From contig CM045745.1 in assembly GCA_024760905.1 (NCBI GenBank), positions 18,591,782 to 18,655,781 on the forward strand: a DNA stretch of 64,000 bases, read 5' to 3'. Positions 44,787 through 56,598 of this stretch are shown in pieces (position 1 is the first letter of the stretch; the number at the start of each line of letters is the position of its first letter). The DNA comes from Plotosus lineatus (Eukaryota; Chordata; Actinopteri; Siluriformes; Plotosidae). The notes under the pieces are model-generated. The model was not told the origin of the DNA and made no database searches. It worked only from the letters and a program-made list of their open reading frames with translations. The translations under genes and the position numbers were made by a program.

Positions 44787-45151
44787 GAGTGGCGATGGTG
44801 GCCTGGTGGTAAAGGCGCTGGATCACTGATCCTAAGGTTGGGGGTTCAAGTCCCACTCTCCACAAGGTTGCCCCAGTGCAGCTAACTGGGTTGTCAAAGG
44901 CAGGCCATGTCTCTCACTTTCTATGGTGAAAGGTTCATGTAAACGAACCATTGCTGACTTTCGGAAATAGCAGCTGCAAAGCCGTCAGTTTGTTTCTGTC
45001 CCTTGCTAAAGGGTTGTGTCAGGAAGGGCATCCGTCTTGAAATAAATTAATAAAAAAAAAAAAAAAAAGCAACTGCCAAATCAACCATGCAAATCAGATG
45101 ATTTGCTGTGGTGACCGCTGACAAATGGAAAAGCTGAAAGGAAAAGAAGAG
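44787..45151 (+). mobile_element. tRNA-derived SINE with RTE-type tail, full length
   Basis: A perfect 17-bp duplication, TTGCTTACTTATTTCCT, at 44770-44786 and 45152-45168 defines the element. The head (TGGTGGCCTGGTGGTAAAGG), B box GGGTTCAAGTCCC and RTE-shared tail (GATTTGCTGTGGTGACCGCT) are present, with an internal A-run at 45050-45068. Confidence 0.93.
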
Positions 45152-45168
45152 TTGCTTACTTATTTCCT

Positions 45169-45906
45169 ATTAGAAAGCATTGTTTGTGTTTCTTCTTCTT
45201 CAAAAAAAAAAGATGATAAAAACTACCGCTGTACATTTGATGCTAACAAGCCTTAGCAAGCCATGTAGCCAGGAAAATACTAAAAACACTGACTTCCAAA
45301 GTTACCTCTAATCTGTTTGATTTCGCCATGTGGGTGAAATTTAGAGCAATGTGAACTCACTAATAGTGACGCTCTGAAAGAAGAGCTGCTGTAGTTAGTC
45401 GCACCCGTTCACATGAAACATGATGGCAATGCTGGGTGCTTTTGATGGCTATTGGACAGAAAAGTGGGCGGAAGGTTGGGGGTGTGGATGCCTTGAAACA
45501 CACCTTCAAGGAAAAGGTTAGAATGCTAAATATAGGTACAGGTAATGTACTGAGAAGAAGAAGACAATGGTTCGGAAGACACAGATTCTACATTCAAGTC
45601 ACAAACATGATTGCTTCACTGTTCTCAAGAACAAAACTACTGTCACAGTTTACCTTTCCAATTCTTGGCAAGTTATTGTTAAATTCTCCAAAACTTGAAT
45701 AATTTGTGGTGTCTGGCTGAGAAAGAGAAATGTATCCAAGTAACAGCAAGACACAGAGTAATAAATAAACAGAGCGAGCCCGTGTTCTCAGGGTGATGGG
45801 TGGAGACGGATATCACTGATAAAGAGAGCTGGGTCGGACCCAGTGCTGAGTCGTTGGCTTTTCCTGGCAGAGGCATTTGTTAAAAGTTAATGCCGTCCTT
45901 TTTCAG
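45169..45906. other. No confirmed gene
   Basis: No element was recognised. The end of this stretch (45890-45906) carries a pyrimidine-rich tract and AG that could be a splice acceptor for the next feature. Confidence 0.4.
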
Positions 45907-46028
45907 GTTTTGATGGATGACCGTGATCCACATCAGTCTTTTCTCCCCATGAGGACACAGGCACTATGCAAACACAGCACCTGGCAGCCTCCTCCAGGCA
46001 AGAAAGCTGACCAAAAATATCTCTGCAG
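45907..46028 (+). other. Candidate host exon, unconfirmed
   Basis: A 122-base segment is preceded by CCGTCCTTTTTCAG and followed by GCAG/GTATTATC, giving both splice consensus sites. It is open in the frame VLMDDRDPHQSFLPMRTQAL then CKHSTWQPPPGKKADQKYLC. It is not repeat-like and has more ordinary composition than its surroundings. I do not recognise the protein. Splice-like sites are common by chance, so this is only a candidate. Confidence 0.25.
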
Positions 46029-47064
46029 GTATTATCCTTTACCCTCGTATTGGGTCTCAAGGCAGTTGGATGCTGCTTAGATGAGAAAGGCTCTTAGAAT
46101 TGGAGACGGATCGGAATTATAAATCTACATAATACTTCCAATAAAGCCATTATATGAAATTGTTCTCAAACAATTTCTCTACTTTTATCCAATATTCATG
46201 AAAAGCACCAAGGACGATTGAGAAGAAGGCAAGAGCATCATAAACGTGTAATCAGACAGTACCTCTTATTAAATGGATGTACAAAATTAAAATAAATCAA
46301 GGATTAGCATCTGTGGCTATTACTATGTTTCTTCCAGCTAACTGTGTCCCTTTAGCCTCAGGGATGGATCGGGTAAGTCTACAGTAAAGAGCAGAGACAT
46401 GTCTGTCATTGTTTCCCAGTGGGTTGAGTATGCATAGAGGATGGGGAGAAGTGGAGTGTGTAAGTATTTAAAAGTGTGTGTGTCACAGATGACACTGGCT
46501 GTGTGCTGTGTGTTATCTCCAGGGATAGACGCGGAGATACTCTCTCGAGGGTATGCTGCATTTTCTGCTTTGCTATTCTCCTCCTGCACCACAAAAAGTG
46601 ACAGTGAGTGACTAAAGTCTACACTATTATGTATACTCAGTACTTATAAGTACAGAGACTGTGTGTAAGACTATGTATTTATACATGTGTAATGATAATA
46701 AAGTTGAACCTAATCTAAACTAATCTACTTTAATAGCAGAAATTGGAGTCATGTATGCAAGAGGAAGTTTTCAAACATATATATGGAAAATGTATAGATT
46801 ATAAAATAATATTTTGTCATAATGCACAGTTATTGAAGTGATTTTTTTAATTGTTTTTTTTATTATTATTATTATTTAAAGATATTTCCATTGTGGATTG
46901 TGAAACATGCTCTATTCACTCTTAGTTGCATGAGATACTTAGAAAAATGTGTTCTGTTACAAATGGTTTTGGGTTGTTTACTTTAACCTTGAAATCCTCT
47001 CCATACAGAAACATGTGGTTGAGGGGCAATTAAACACATCCACTTGAGGTTGCCCAGAAGATCA
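46029..47064. other. Unassigned; possible LINE 3' end near 46600-46740
   Basis: TAATGATAATAAAGTTGAACCTAATC followed by TAAACTAATC resembles the short-repeat tails of Rex1-like LINEs. No coding remnant was recognised upstream with confidence. The rest is AT-rich. Confidence 0.35.
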
Positions 47065-47072
47065 AGCTAAAA

Positions 47073-47497
47073 CAGGGGGTCCCCAACCACCGGTCCGCAG
47101 CTCAAACGGTACTGGTCCACAGAAGAAATAATTCATTATTTCAGTTTTATTTATTAGTCAAGTAGGAACAATCTTTATTTTTGAAAAATCTTTTATTTTG
47201 AAAGATGACCGGATTCTCTCAGTTACAGGTCGGTCATTTGAGCACTAAAATGTAACTGACAAGGGGACGGCACATGAACAGAGGCAAGTTCGACATATTT
47301 CAAACAATAGCAGGGATTCTGGGTGATACTGAATCCGAGCCTTCATTCTCCCAGCTTGTGCACCATCGCCTGTGTTTTTTTTTTTTTGTTTGTTTTTGTT
47401 TTTTTTTTGTTTTTTTTTTTTTAAGAAAAGTTCAAACTACTTCCCAACCAACTTTATTTCAGCTGTTGAGAAAATATCATTCATGGAGTTCTTCTTC

Positions 47498-47547
<50 letters not shown>

Positions 47548-47627
47548 CTATATTTACAATATAAACAGTCTATGACACCCCCCCCCCCATCCCCGACCAA
47601 GCGTTGATACAAAATTGGGGACCCCTG
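47073..47627. mobile_element. Non-autonomous hAT element, copy 2
   Basis: The ends are CAGGGGGTCCCCAACC and (A)TTGGGGACCCCTG. Flanking 8-mers AGCTAAAA and AGTTAAAG match at 6 of 8 positions. The interior matches copy 1 at 11473-12424 (GGACGGCACATGAACAGAGG, AATAGCAGGGATT) but lacks the SINE. It carries its own T-run (47378-47422) and (AAT)n array (47501-47545). Confidence 0.87.
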
Positions 47628-47795
47628 AGTTAAAGGACATATGGATTTTATATATGAATTTATATTTCTGGCTTTTGATCTTATATAATAATCACAGTAA
47701 GGTTGCTTCTACCTATCCCAGCAATGTTGAAAACAGGGTCATCTATGGATTACACAGTTTAAATTATCATGCCTGTCCGGTTTTGGCATACAGTG

Positions 47796-47797
47796 AG

Positions 47798-47831
<34 letters not shown>

Positions 47832-47869
47832 CACTTGGCAAAAATATTCCCAGTTTGTTGCTTGAAATG

Positions 47870-47940
<71 letters not shown>

Positions 47941-47941
47941 G

Positions 47942-47975
<34 letters not shown>
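47796..47975. repeat. Poly-A, (CT)n and (CA)n cluster
   Basis: A-run 47801-47828, (CT)n 47874-47925 and (CA)n 47926-47975. Confidence 0.97.
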
Positions 47976-47978
<3 letters not shown>

Positions 47979-48057
47979 TCATTTCATTCAACTGCCAAAC
48001 TACTTGGGTCACAAAGACATTGATGCCTATCATAGGTCAAAACATAATCATGCACAT

Positions 48058-48240
48058 TCGCACTCACACCGAGGGGCAATTTGGACCAACCAGTTATCCT
48101 AATGAGCAGGACTTTTGGACTGTGTGATGAAACCAGAGAAGGAAACCCACACAAGCACAAGGAGAATATACCAATGACATACAGAACTGTCCCAGCCCAG
48201 GCCTCAAAACCAGGGCCCTCTTGTTCTTTCTGACTGCCAT
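48058..48240 (-). mobile_element. SINE fragment of the 32306 type
   Basis: The complement order is GAGGGCCCTGGTTTTGAGGC, CTTGTGCTTGTGTGGGTTTC, CAAATTGCCCCTCGGTGTGA, which is the body of this SINE. The head is degraded and the tail absent. Confidence 0.65.
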
Positions 48241-48417
48241 ATGAAAGATAGAGCATCGTGTACACCCTATTGGAAATTTCTGAAATTATTTGAATGTTTC
48301 ACTCCTAAGGAATTTAGTTTGATTAAAATTAAACAGTTTAGTAAAGAAGAGAGCCATGACAACAGCCTGATGGCTGTAATTTTTTAAATATACATTTTGT
48401 GTGTGTGTTTATACATG

Positions 48418-48745
48418 GACAGTATGGTGACATAGTAAATAGCACATGTGCCAAAAGCAAAAAAAAAAAAAAAAAAAAAACAGGTCTCAGTTTGACTCCT
48501 GTGCGCTCAGGCATTTCTGTGTAGAGTTTCTAGGCTTGTGATTGCTTTGGTTACTCCAGTTTCCTCCCACAGGTCATAAACATGCACATTATGTCAGTTG
48601 ACTGTTTTAAATTGCCCCTAGCTGTGTATTTTAGTGTATATGATTGTGAGTGTTCGCCCTATGATGGTCTGGTGAGGGTTCAGAGTGAATCCTGCCTGAG
48701 ACCAGTACTGACTGAGATATAATTAAAATTAAATAACATTTCCTG
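48418..48745 (+). mobile_element. SINE of the 32306 type with L2-type tail
   Basis: ACAGTATGGTGACATAGTAA (degraded head), ATTTCTGTGTAGAGTTTC, TCCAGTTTCCTCCCACAGGT and TTAAATTGCCCCTAGCTGTG precede CCCTATGATGGTCTGGTGAG (L2-type tail). An A-run at 48459-48480 interrupts the head. Confidence 0.75.
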
Positions 48746-48748
48746 ATA

Positions 48749-49455
48749 TTTTAAAGCATTCATGATGCCATGCACCCTGTCAAGGCTCCCAAGGCTTCTG
48801 GAAGAGAAACAGCCACAGCATCACCAATCCTCAACATACTTCGCAGTGGGCATGATGTGCTTTTCTGCATACTCATCTTTGATGTTCCACCACACCCACT
48901 TCGAGTCTTTGTTGCAAAATAAATAAATACATTTAAAAAAAAACTCTATCTTGGTCTCATCTGACCAAAGCACACGATCCCAGTTAAAGTCCCAGCACCG
49001 CTTTGCGAACTCCAGACGTCTGGGTTTATGATTTTGAGTGAGAAAAGGTTTTTTTCCATGCATGCCTCTCACACTGCTTGCTAGCATGTAGTTAGTCCCT
49101 GGCGGGTGTTTTGGAGACTTTTTTGTCCCCAGGATGCTACCATTTGTTGCGATTCTTTAACAGTGAGCTTTGAAGAACTTTTTATTTTTGTTACCATCCT
49201 CCACATTGTGTGTGGTGATAAAATAACATTACGTCTTCATCCAGGCTTGTTTATCACTGGTTCAGTTGTTTTAAAGTTCTTAATGATTTCTCGGACAGTA
49301 GATATGAACAGGTTCAGGCATGTGACTATTTTCTTGTAGCCATTGCCTGACATGGGAAGGTCGACACACATCTGCCTTACTTCAAAAGATGTGTTCCTTT
49401 GTCTTTCCCATGTTGAAGAGTGGATACGATAAATGACTTCTGGATATATAAATGC
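48749..49455 (-). mobile_element. Tc1-like relic of a third family
   Basis: The minus strand starts ATGGGAAAGACAAAGGAACA near 49410 and contains TCTACTGTCCGAGAAATCAT, GGACAAAAAAGTCTCCAAAA and the segment VLWSDETKIEFF (first catalytic Asp near 48960). The C-terminal catalytic region is missing or badly degraded. An AAATAAATAAATA insertion follows the Asp motif. Confidence 0.75.
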
Positions 49456-49630
49456 AGTCTAACTGTGGAAGGCTGTCTCTAATTTCACATCAGCTATCAT
49501 TACACATGTCAGCACTAACACTTTTGTAACTCTGGTAGTAAGTTTGGTATAATTTTGGTTTAGCCATTTATGTTTTCTAAAGGGTTTATAAATGAGACTA
49601 TACATTTGAAAATGTAAGAAAGTTTAAGTT

Positions 49631-49664
<34 letters not shown>

Positions 49665-49669
49665 CGAGC

Positions 49670-49711
<42 letters not shown>
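49631..49711. repeat. Compound (GT)n(GA)n microsatellite
   Basis: GT 49631-49648, then GA 49649-49711 with a GCGAGCGAGTGAG interruption. Confidence 0.97.
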
Positions 49712-50567
<856 letters not shown>

Positions 50568-50679
50568 TCCCTCAAGGGCGACAGTGGCCTGCTGTCAGGT
50601 TTAAAGTAAAATGCATTTTTGCTGTCAAGCACTTCAGTTTCATATTTTTTTCACTTAATTAGTACTTACTCCTCTTTGA

Positions 50680-53185
50680 ATTGCCACCTTATTGTGGCGG
50701 AGGGCTTTGCATGTCTATGATCCTGGAAGCAGTGTTGCTGAAGGTATTATGCCCCTAATAGGTTAACCCAAGGCAAACAGGTCCGAATTAAAGGTCCAGA
50801 TGAAGTGTGGTTTTGAAGAACCATCCAAATGACAAAAAGCATCCAAGAAGCCAGTTTCTTTTGCCTGAACACGGCTTACCAGTGTCCTTCTAGACCCAGG
50901 CCTGGGAGAGGGGCTCTAAAGCAAGCGCTTCATGGTCGGACTTTAGCCCATGGAGCCTGGCCCTGCCCAAAATGCAGAGACGTGGGCCTGCTCTCCCATG
51001 GACCACCTATGGAAGAGCTATAGGGGTCAGGACTAGTGTGAGCTGGTTGGCAGCCGAAGTCCAATCCTCAGCTACTGACTCCGACTCTTGGAACATGGAA
51101 TGTCACCTCTCTGGAGGGAAAGGAGCCTGAAATCGTGTGTGAACTTGAGAGATATCAACTAGATATAGTTGGTTTCACCACAAGAAATATCTTGAGCTCT
51201 GGAACTTCTCATCTCGAGAGGGGCCAGAGCTTGTTTCTGGAGTTTCTCATGGAGAGATGTGGCAAGACGATGTGAGATTCTTATTGCCCCCTGTCTTGGT
51301 GCCCACATGTTGGGGTTCTCCTCAGTGAATGATAGGGTGGCCACCTTCAGCCTCGAACATTTTGACTGTTGTTTATGCTCATGCACCAAATGACAGTTTA
51401 GCGTACCCACCCTTTTTGGAGATCCTAGGGCAGTACTAGGGCAGTGCTAGAGCAGTGCTAGGGCACAGAAAGGAGCCGTTCTGTAAACCTATCACTACCT
51501 GGTGGTGGGATAGTTCTGATAGCAGGGGAGGTTACCCTCCAGTCCTGATAGCCATAAGCATGTAGTCAGGGTCTCCTGGTAACATTTGGCGAATAAACAT
51601 ATAAATATAAATGGCAGAGTCTCCTGTCAGAGGGGCCTCCATCTTTCACCTCTGGATGAGCTACAACCACATTTCAATCGTGGCCGAGGACAGAAAGTTT
51701 GAATGGACCATGTTCTGTGTCTCCATTATTGAGTCAGTAGTGCAGAGCTGCAGCTAGAAGGTCATCAGTGTCTGCCATGGGGCTACACCATAACTAGGTG
51801 GTGGACCAATTGCTTGACAAAAAAAGCTGAAAAAGTTGACCAAAAAGGCCAATGCTTTTGGCTTGTGGGAGTCACGAGGCAACAGATGGGTATTGAAAGG
51901 CCAATGTGCTGCAGCTCAGGATGTCACCAATGCAAAATCCTGAGTGCAGGAGAAGTTCAGTGACTACTTGGAAAAATACAGTTTCTCACAAAGGTTTTGG
52001 ACCGTCATATGACATGTCAGTAGGAGAAGCACGTGCTCTCTTTGGAAGAGGAAGAACTTGGGTGTTTGGAAGGGGGTCAGCCCATCAGTGGGGTGGAGAT
52101 TACTGGGGAAGTTAAAAAGTCCTGGGTTGGCCAGTCTCCAGGGGTAGATAGGATTCTCATGGCTCTGGGTGTTGTAGGGCTGTTTTAGTTGACACATCTT
52201 TGCAACATTCCATGGTCATTGGGGGCCGTACCTCTGAACCGGTAAACCAGGGTGATAGTGATTTTTAAAAAGAGGAGACCAGAGGGTGTGTTCCAAGTAT
52301 CATGGAATGACACCCCTAGCTTACCAGGGAGTCTATTCTGGAGTACTGGAAAGGAGGATCAGATGGTTGAACCTTGGATTCAGGATGAATATTATATTTT
52401 TCATCCTGGCTATACCACTCTTGACCAACTCTACACACTTTACAGGATCCTGGAGGGGGCATGGGAGGTAGGGAAAACTGTTCACATGTGCTTGATGGAC
52501 TTGGAAAATACATTCATCTGTCTCCCTCAAGCTATCTTGTGGGATGTGCTCTGGGAATATGGTATACCTGACCCATTGCTATATCTCATTCGGCCTCTGT
52601 ATTGCCAGAGCCAGAGCTGGGTCTGCATTGGTAACAAAAGGTCAAATTAATTTCCAGTAAAGATTGGACTCTGTCAAGGTTGTCCCTTGTCACGGGTTTT
52701 GTTCATAATATTTATGGAGGGAATTACTAGGTGTAGATGAGACATTGACAGGTTCTGGTTGGGTGGCCACAGGATCTTGTTTGTGCTTTTTGTGAACCTA
52801 AACCAGAAGGTAACGATCTCAGTTTACCAGTTGATTCATGTTCTATGGTCAACTATGGTCTTGAGCTTTGGGTAGTGACTGAAATAATGTGCTGGCAAAT
52901 ACAAGTGGCTGAAATGAGCTTCTTTTGCAGGTTGGCAGGGCTGTCTCTTGGAGACAAGGTGAGAAGTTTGGTCATCTGGGAGTAGCTAGGAGGAGAACCG
53001 CTGCTCCTCAACGTTGAAAGCAGCCAATAGAAGTGGCTCAGACATCTGAAGAGAATGCAACCCAAACACCGCCCAGGTGTGGTGCTTGGGACACGTCCAA
53101 CTGGAAGAGACCCTAGCGTTGACCTAGAACCCACTGGAAGACCTATGTCTCTCAGCAGATTTGGGAATGCCTTGGTGTCACCACG
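50680..53185 (+). pseudogene. I-type LINE relic with 5' untranslated region, endonuclease and reverse transcriptase pieces
   Basis: GCCACCTTATTGTGGCGGAG at 50682 and TTATGCCCCTAATAGG near 50748 resemble the 5' end of a common fish I-clade LINE. Endonuclease traces follow (TWNVTSLEGKE-like near 51095, VYAHAPNDSLAYPPFLEILG near 51370). The reverse transcriptase is best seen at 52252-52650: FHPGYTTLDQLYTLYRILEG, VHMCLMDLENTFICLPQAIL and LYLIRPLYCQSQSWVCIGNK. Then come GLCQGCPLS (near 52665) and a C-terminal trace near 53060-53180. The catalytic (Y/F)ADD region near 52790 is not intact. Numerous stops and deletions leave no function. Confidence 0.72.
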
Positions 53186-53325
53186 GAAAATGGGGCAATG
53201 TGGAACAGAGATGAAACCAACTAGCCGAATGTGCATGTCTTTGGACTGTGGGATGAAACTGGAGAATAGAGAAGAAACCCAGGCATGCACAGGAAGATCA
53301 TGCAAACTCCACACAAAATATGCAA

Positions 53326-53367
<42 letters not shown>

Positions 53368-53460
53368 CAACAAAAAAACCCAAACAAAAAAACCCACTAA
53401 GTCCAGAACAAATCAAGGACATTCTTGCTGTGAGACAGACATGTCAATCACTACACCATA
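53186..53460 (-). mobile_element. SINE of the 32306 type split by a (CA)n array
   Basis: The complement order is TGGTGTAGTGATTGACATGT (head, right), then after the gap at 53320-53400, GTTTGCATGATCTTCCTGTG, TGCATGCCTGGGTTTCTTCT and CAGTTTCATCCCACAGTCC. The (CA)n at 53330-53367 and A-rich DNA sit inside it. Confidence 0.68.
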
Positions 53461-54199
53461 TATTATAATGTATGCAAATTCATAAATGAAACTTTGTGTT
53501 TTTCTCTGTCTCACTTGAACTATGCAGGTGTCATAGGGTTTGTTTTATTAATTTATTTGTGAGTACGTTCTGACAGTTTGCTGTTTTTATTTTCTAACAT
53601 CCCTGTCCTGTTTTATCTGACTTCCAGCCAATGACTTTGAAAGCCGTGTCTAAAGCACGGGAATAAGATTATGATAAATCGATTACTGATGAATGGAGAG
53701 AAAGCAAAAAGAAAATAAAAGAGCCCTTTCAATAAAATAGTGAAAATAGAATTATTTTTTGGCTCAGATTTGCTGTCTGCTTCTGTCTGGCCAGACCTTC
53801 ACCTACACTGAATTTATTGTTTCATTTACTTGAATGACAAAGCAATTTTTGTTCAGGCTCAGGCCTTGTTATCGAGATACAAGGGAGCAGATGGAAGCCA
53901 GGCTTTTTACTGGGCCATCTCAAATTGGCTGAACGGTCAAATTCTTGGTATTTGACTTCCTTGGAAAAACAAGGCTGAACTGTTTTGGTTACTGTCTCAC
54001 ACTGAGCTGCACAGGCTTTTCTTTATTGATACAGGAATTATTTTGAATAGTAATTAAAAAAAACAAAAAACAAAAGAAGAAAATTAAGTCAATAAGCATA
54101 GCAAGATATAAACTGTACTATGATTTCTTAGAATGGATTGGAATTTTTCCTTTCTTTTTTTTAACATTTGATATTCTTTTGTTGAGTTTTGAATAAAAC
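53461..54199. other. No gene seen
   Basis: No gene or element was recognised. Confidence 0.5.
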
Positions 54200-54214
54200 A
54201 TACATTATGAAAGT

Positions 54215-54551
54215 GGGGCAGTGGTGGTCTAGTGGATAGGGCGCAGGATCACTGATCCAAAGGTTGGGGGTTCGAGTCTCCACAAGGTTGTCACTGTGCA
54301 GCTAACTGGGTTATCAAAGGCCTGCCATGTCTCTTGCTGTCTATGGTGAGAGGCATGTAAAAGAACCATTGCTGACTTTCGTAAAGAGTAGCTGCAAAGC
54401 CGTCAGCGTGTTTCTGTCCCTTGCTAAAAGGGTTGTGACAGGAAGGGCATCCGACGTAAAAAAAAAAAACTCTGCCAAATCAAATGTGCGAGTCAGATGA
54501 TTCGCTGTGGCGACTCCCGAGAAAGGGAAAAAGCCGAAAGAGAAGAAGAAG
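54215..54551 (+). mobile_element. tRNA-derived SINE with RTE-type tail, full length
   Basis: A perfect 15-bp duplication, ATACATTATGAAAGT, at 54200-54214 and 54552-54566 sets the limits at 337 bp. It begins GGGGCAGTGGTGGTCTAGTG, with B box GGGGGTTCGAGTC near 54270. The segment 54425-54490 matches the RTE LINE 5' region, and 54497-54545 (GATTCGCTGTGGCGACTCCC ... GCCGAAAG) matches its 3' end. Confidence 0.95.
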
Positions 54552-54566
54552 ATACATTATGAAAGT

Positions 54567-55118
54567 AATATGGTTATACACACTGCCTGCACCCCCCCCC
54601 CCCAAAAAAAAAAAAAAAAAAAAAAAAAACCAACAACAACACACTATAACATTTTGTTGGAGTGCATTTAGACTTGATCACAGCATGTAATCACCATGGC
54701 ATTGTTCCTATATTGAAAGTTTTCTGGATGTGCTGGTGAGGACTTTATGAAGTGGTTAAATTTTTCCCTCATTAATTCAAGATATCGGTGAGAACTGAAC
54801 TCAGCACTGGTTAGAAATAAACATTAATATTAAGATTAATAAACAGCAATAAACCACCCCATAAAGTCTTCTCCAGCACATCTGAAAGACTTTCAATAGA
54901 TTTAAGGTCAGGACCCAGCAATGCCAATTCACATGTAAGCCATCACAACAAGGATATTAAGTCAGAAATGATTAGTTTTGAGTTGCAGGTACCATTTTGA
55001 AGCTTTAAAATGATACCAAATATTCTGATACATTTTGGTAGTTTTAGAGGAACTAACAAAAACCTGGCATGAATTTTCAGATTTTAAGCGTACGACTCTG
55101 CTGTGATGGGTTGTGTGT
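54567..55118. other. C-run/A-run pair and unassigned sequence
   Basis: C 54593-54603 is followed by an A-rich run to 54629. The rest is unassigned. Confidence 0.6.
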
Positions 55119-55374
55119 GGAGCAGTGGTGGCCTGGTGGTAAAGGTGCCGGATCACTGATCCTAAGGTTGGGGGTTCAAACCTCATTCTCCACAGGTTGT
55201 TACTGTCTCCCCAGTGAGGCTAACTGGGTTATCAAAGGCCGGCCATGACCCTCACTGTCTATGGTGTGAGGCATGTAAAAGAGCCATTGCTGACTTTCGA
55301 CAAGAGTAGGCTGCAAAGCCAGTAGTGTGTTTCTGCCCTGCAATGGCCTGGCGAGCTGTCCAGGGTGTACTCTC
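55119..55374 (+). mobile_element. tRNA-derived SINE with L2-type tail (hybrid)
   Basis: The full head is present (GAGCAGTGGTGGCCTGGTGG, B box GGGGGTTCAAACC) and the body runs normally to GTGTGTTTCTG near 55333. It then switches to CCCTGCAATGGCCTGGCGAG and CTGTCCAGGGTGTACTCT, the L2-type tail. The distal half of that tail is missing. It is the best copy for seeing the same head with the alternative tail. Confidence 0.85.
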
Positions 55375-55695
55375 CTCATTATTTGAGACTCCATTTTATA
55401 TCCGTGCCATGAGGGAAGAAAATGCCTATGGATGTGATAGCCTGCTCATTCAGTGCATTGAGGTCATCAGCTGACTTCATTTTATTGCTGAGCCTCGACA
55501 TAACTGCTGCACTAATGCCACAGAGGTTAGATGCTGTGATCAAGGCTAAATGCACTTCATGAAAATATGAGTGTGATTTTTTCTTTTTGGCAGTTTTTTT
55601 TCCTTTGTTTTTTTACTTAGCTTATATTTGTACTTACAAGTAGTAAATGCAGTCTACTTACACATACTTAAAAAAATAATAATAAAAAATAAATA

Positions 55696-55735
<40 letters not shown>

Positions 55736-56554
55736 GGTTAGGTTTGGACATGCAATCAATGCCACACTTCGATTAAATGCACATTCGGTTAATTGGCTGT
55801 TCCAAATTGGCCTAAAGTGCCAGTGTGAGTATGACTGTTGAATATTGGCCCTGTGTTGGTCTGGCTCCCCACCTTCACCCAGTCTTCAGGTTCCATGTGA
55901 CCCTTATTGAATTTAAAGGTTCATCTAATCAGTAAGTGAGTGATTGTAAATCAGTTTTTTTTTTTTTTGAAACCATAGAAACACTTTAGATTTTGTAAAC
56001 ATTAGTTTGTCAGTACATAATTAAATTTTATTCAGTTTGTTTGCATTTCAGTTAAACAGCAGATAACAAATTACATCTGAGCCTACTATTGTTGAACTGC
56101 GGTGATACAGTTCTCAGAAAAAAAGGGGAAAAAAAAACACTATAAAAAGCATGTGAAATGAAACATAATTAGTAATTTGTATGACAAACCTTAATTAAAA
56201 ACTAAATTAATATAAATAAGTGGCATCAAGCACAATTTTAATAGTTTTATAAGAAAACTAGCTGGGAAGTTCAACTGCGCATATTACAGAACCAAATCCA
56301 GTTCTTCTGAAGACAGCTGCAGTTGTTTATTAATACATGTTAAACCCAACAGTTTTAGTTATGCTTTTGTTTGCACATGGTTTCTCATATAATTAAATGC
56401 TTTCCCTATTTATATATAAACTTGCTTTCTGAAACATTTAATTTTGTACTGGAAACTCATATTTGAATTGAAAATCCAAAAATGTTTTCATACTAATGAT
56501 GTAGAAAATTCAAGGTACCAAGACTATATTTACCATGAAGCGTGATGTTGTGTT

Positions 56555-56557
<3 letters not shown>
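55375..56557. other. No gene seen; long poly-A
   Basis: An A-rich run of about 50 bases lies at 55684-55734 and a T-run at 55958-55968. Nothing else was recognised. Confidence 0.5.

Positions 56558-56598
<41 letters not shown>

Noticed and set aside
46338..46592. An 84-codon minus-strand frame as a host exon
   Set aside because: It lies upstream of a possible LINE-like tail, has no recognised homology and overlaps simple-repeat-like sequence.
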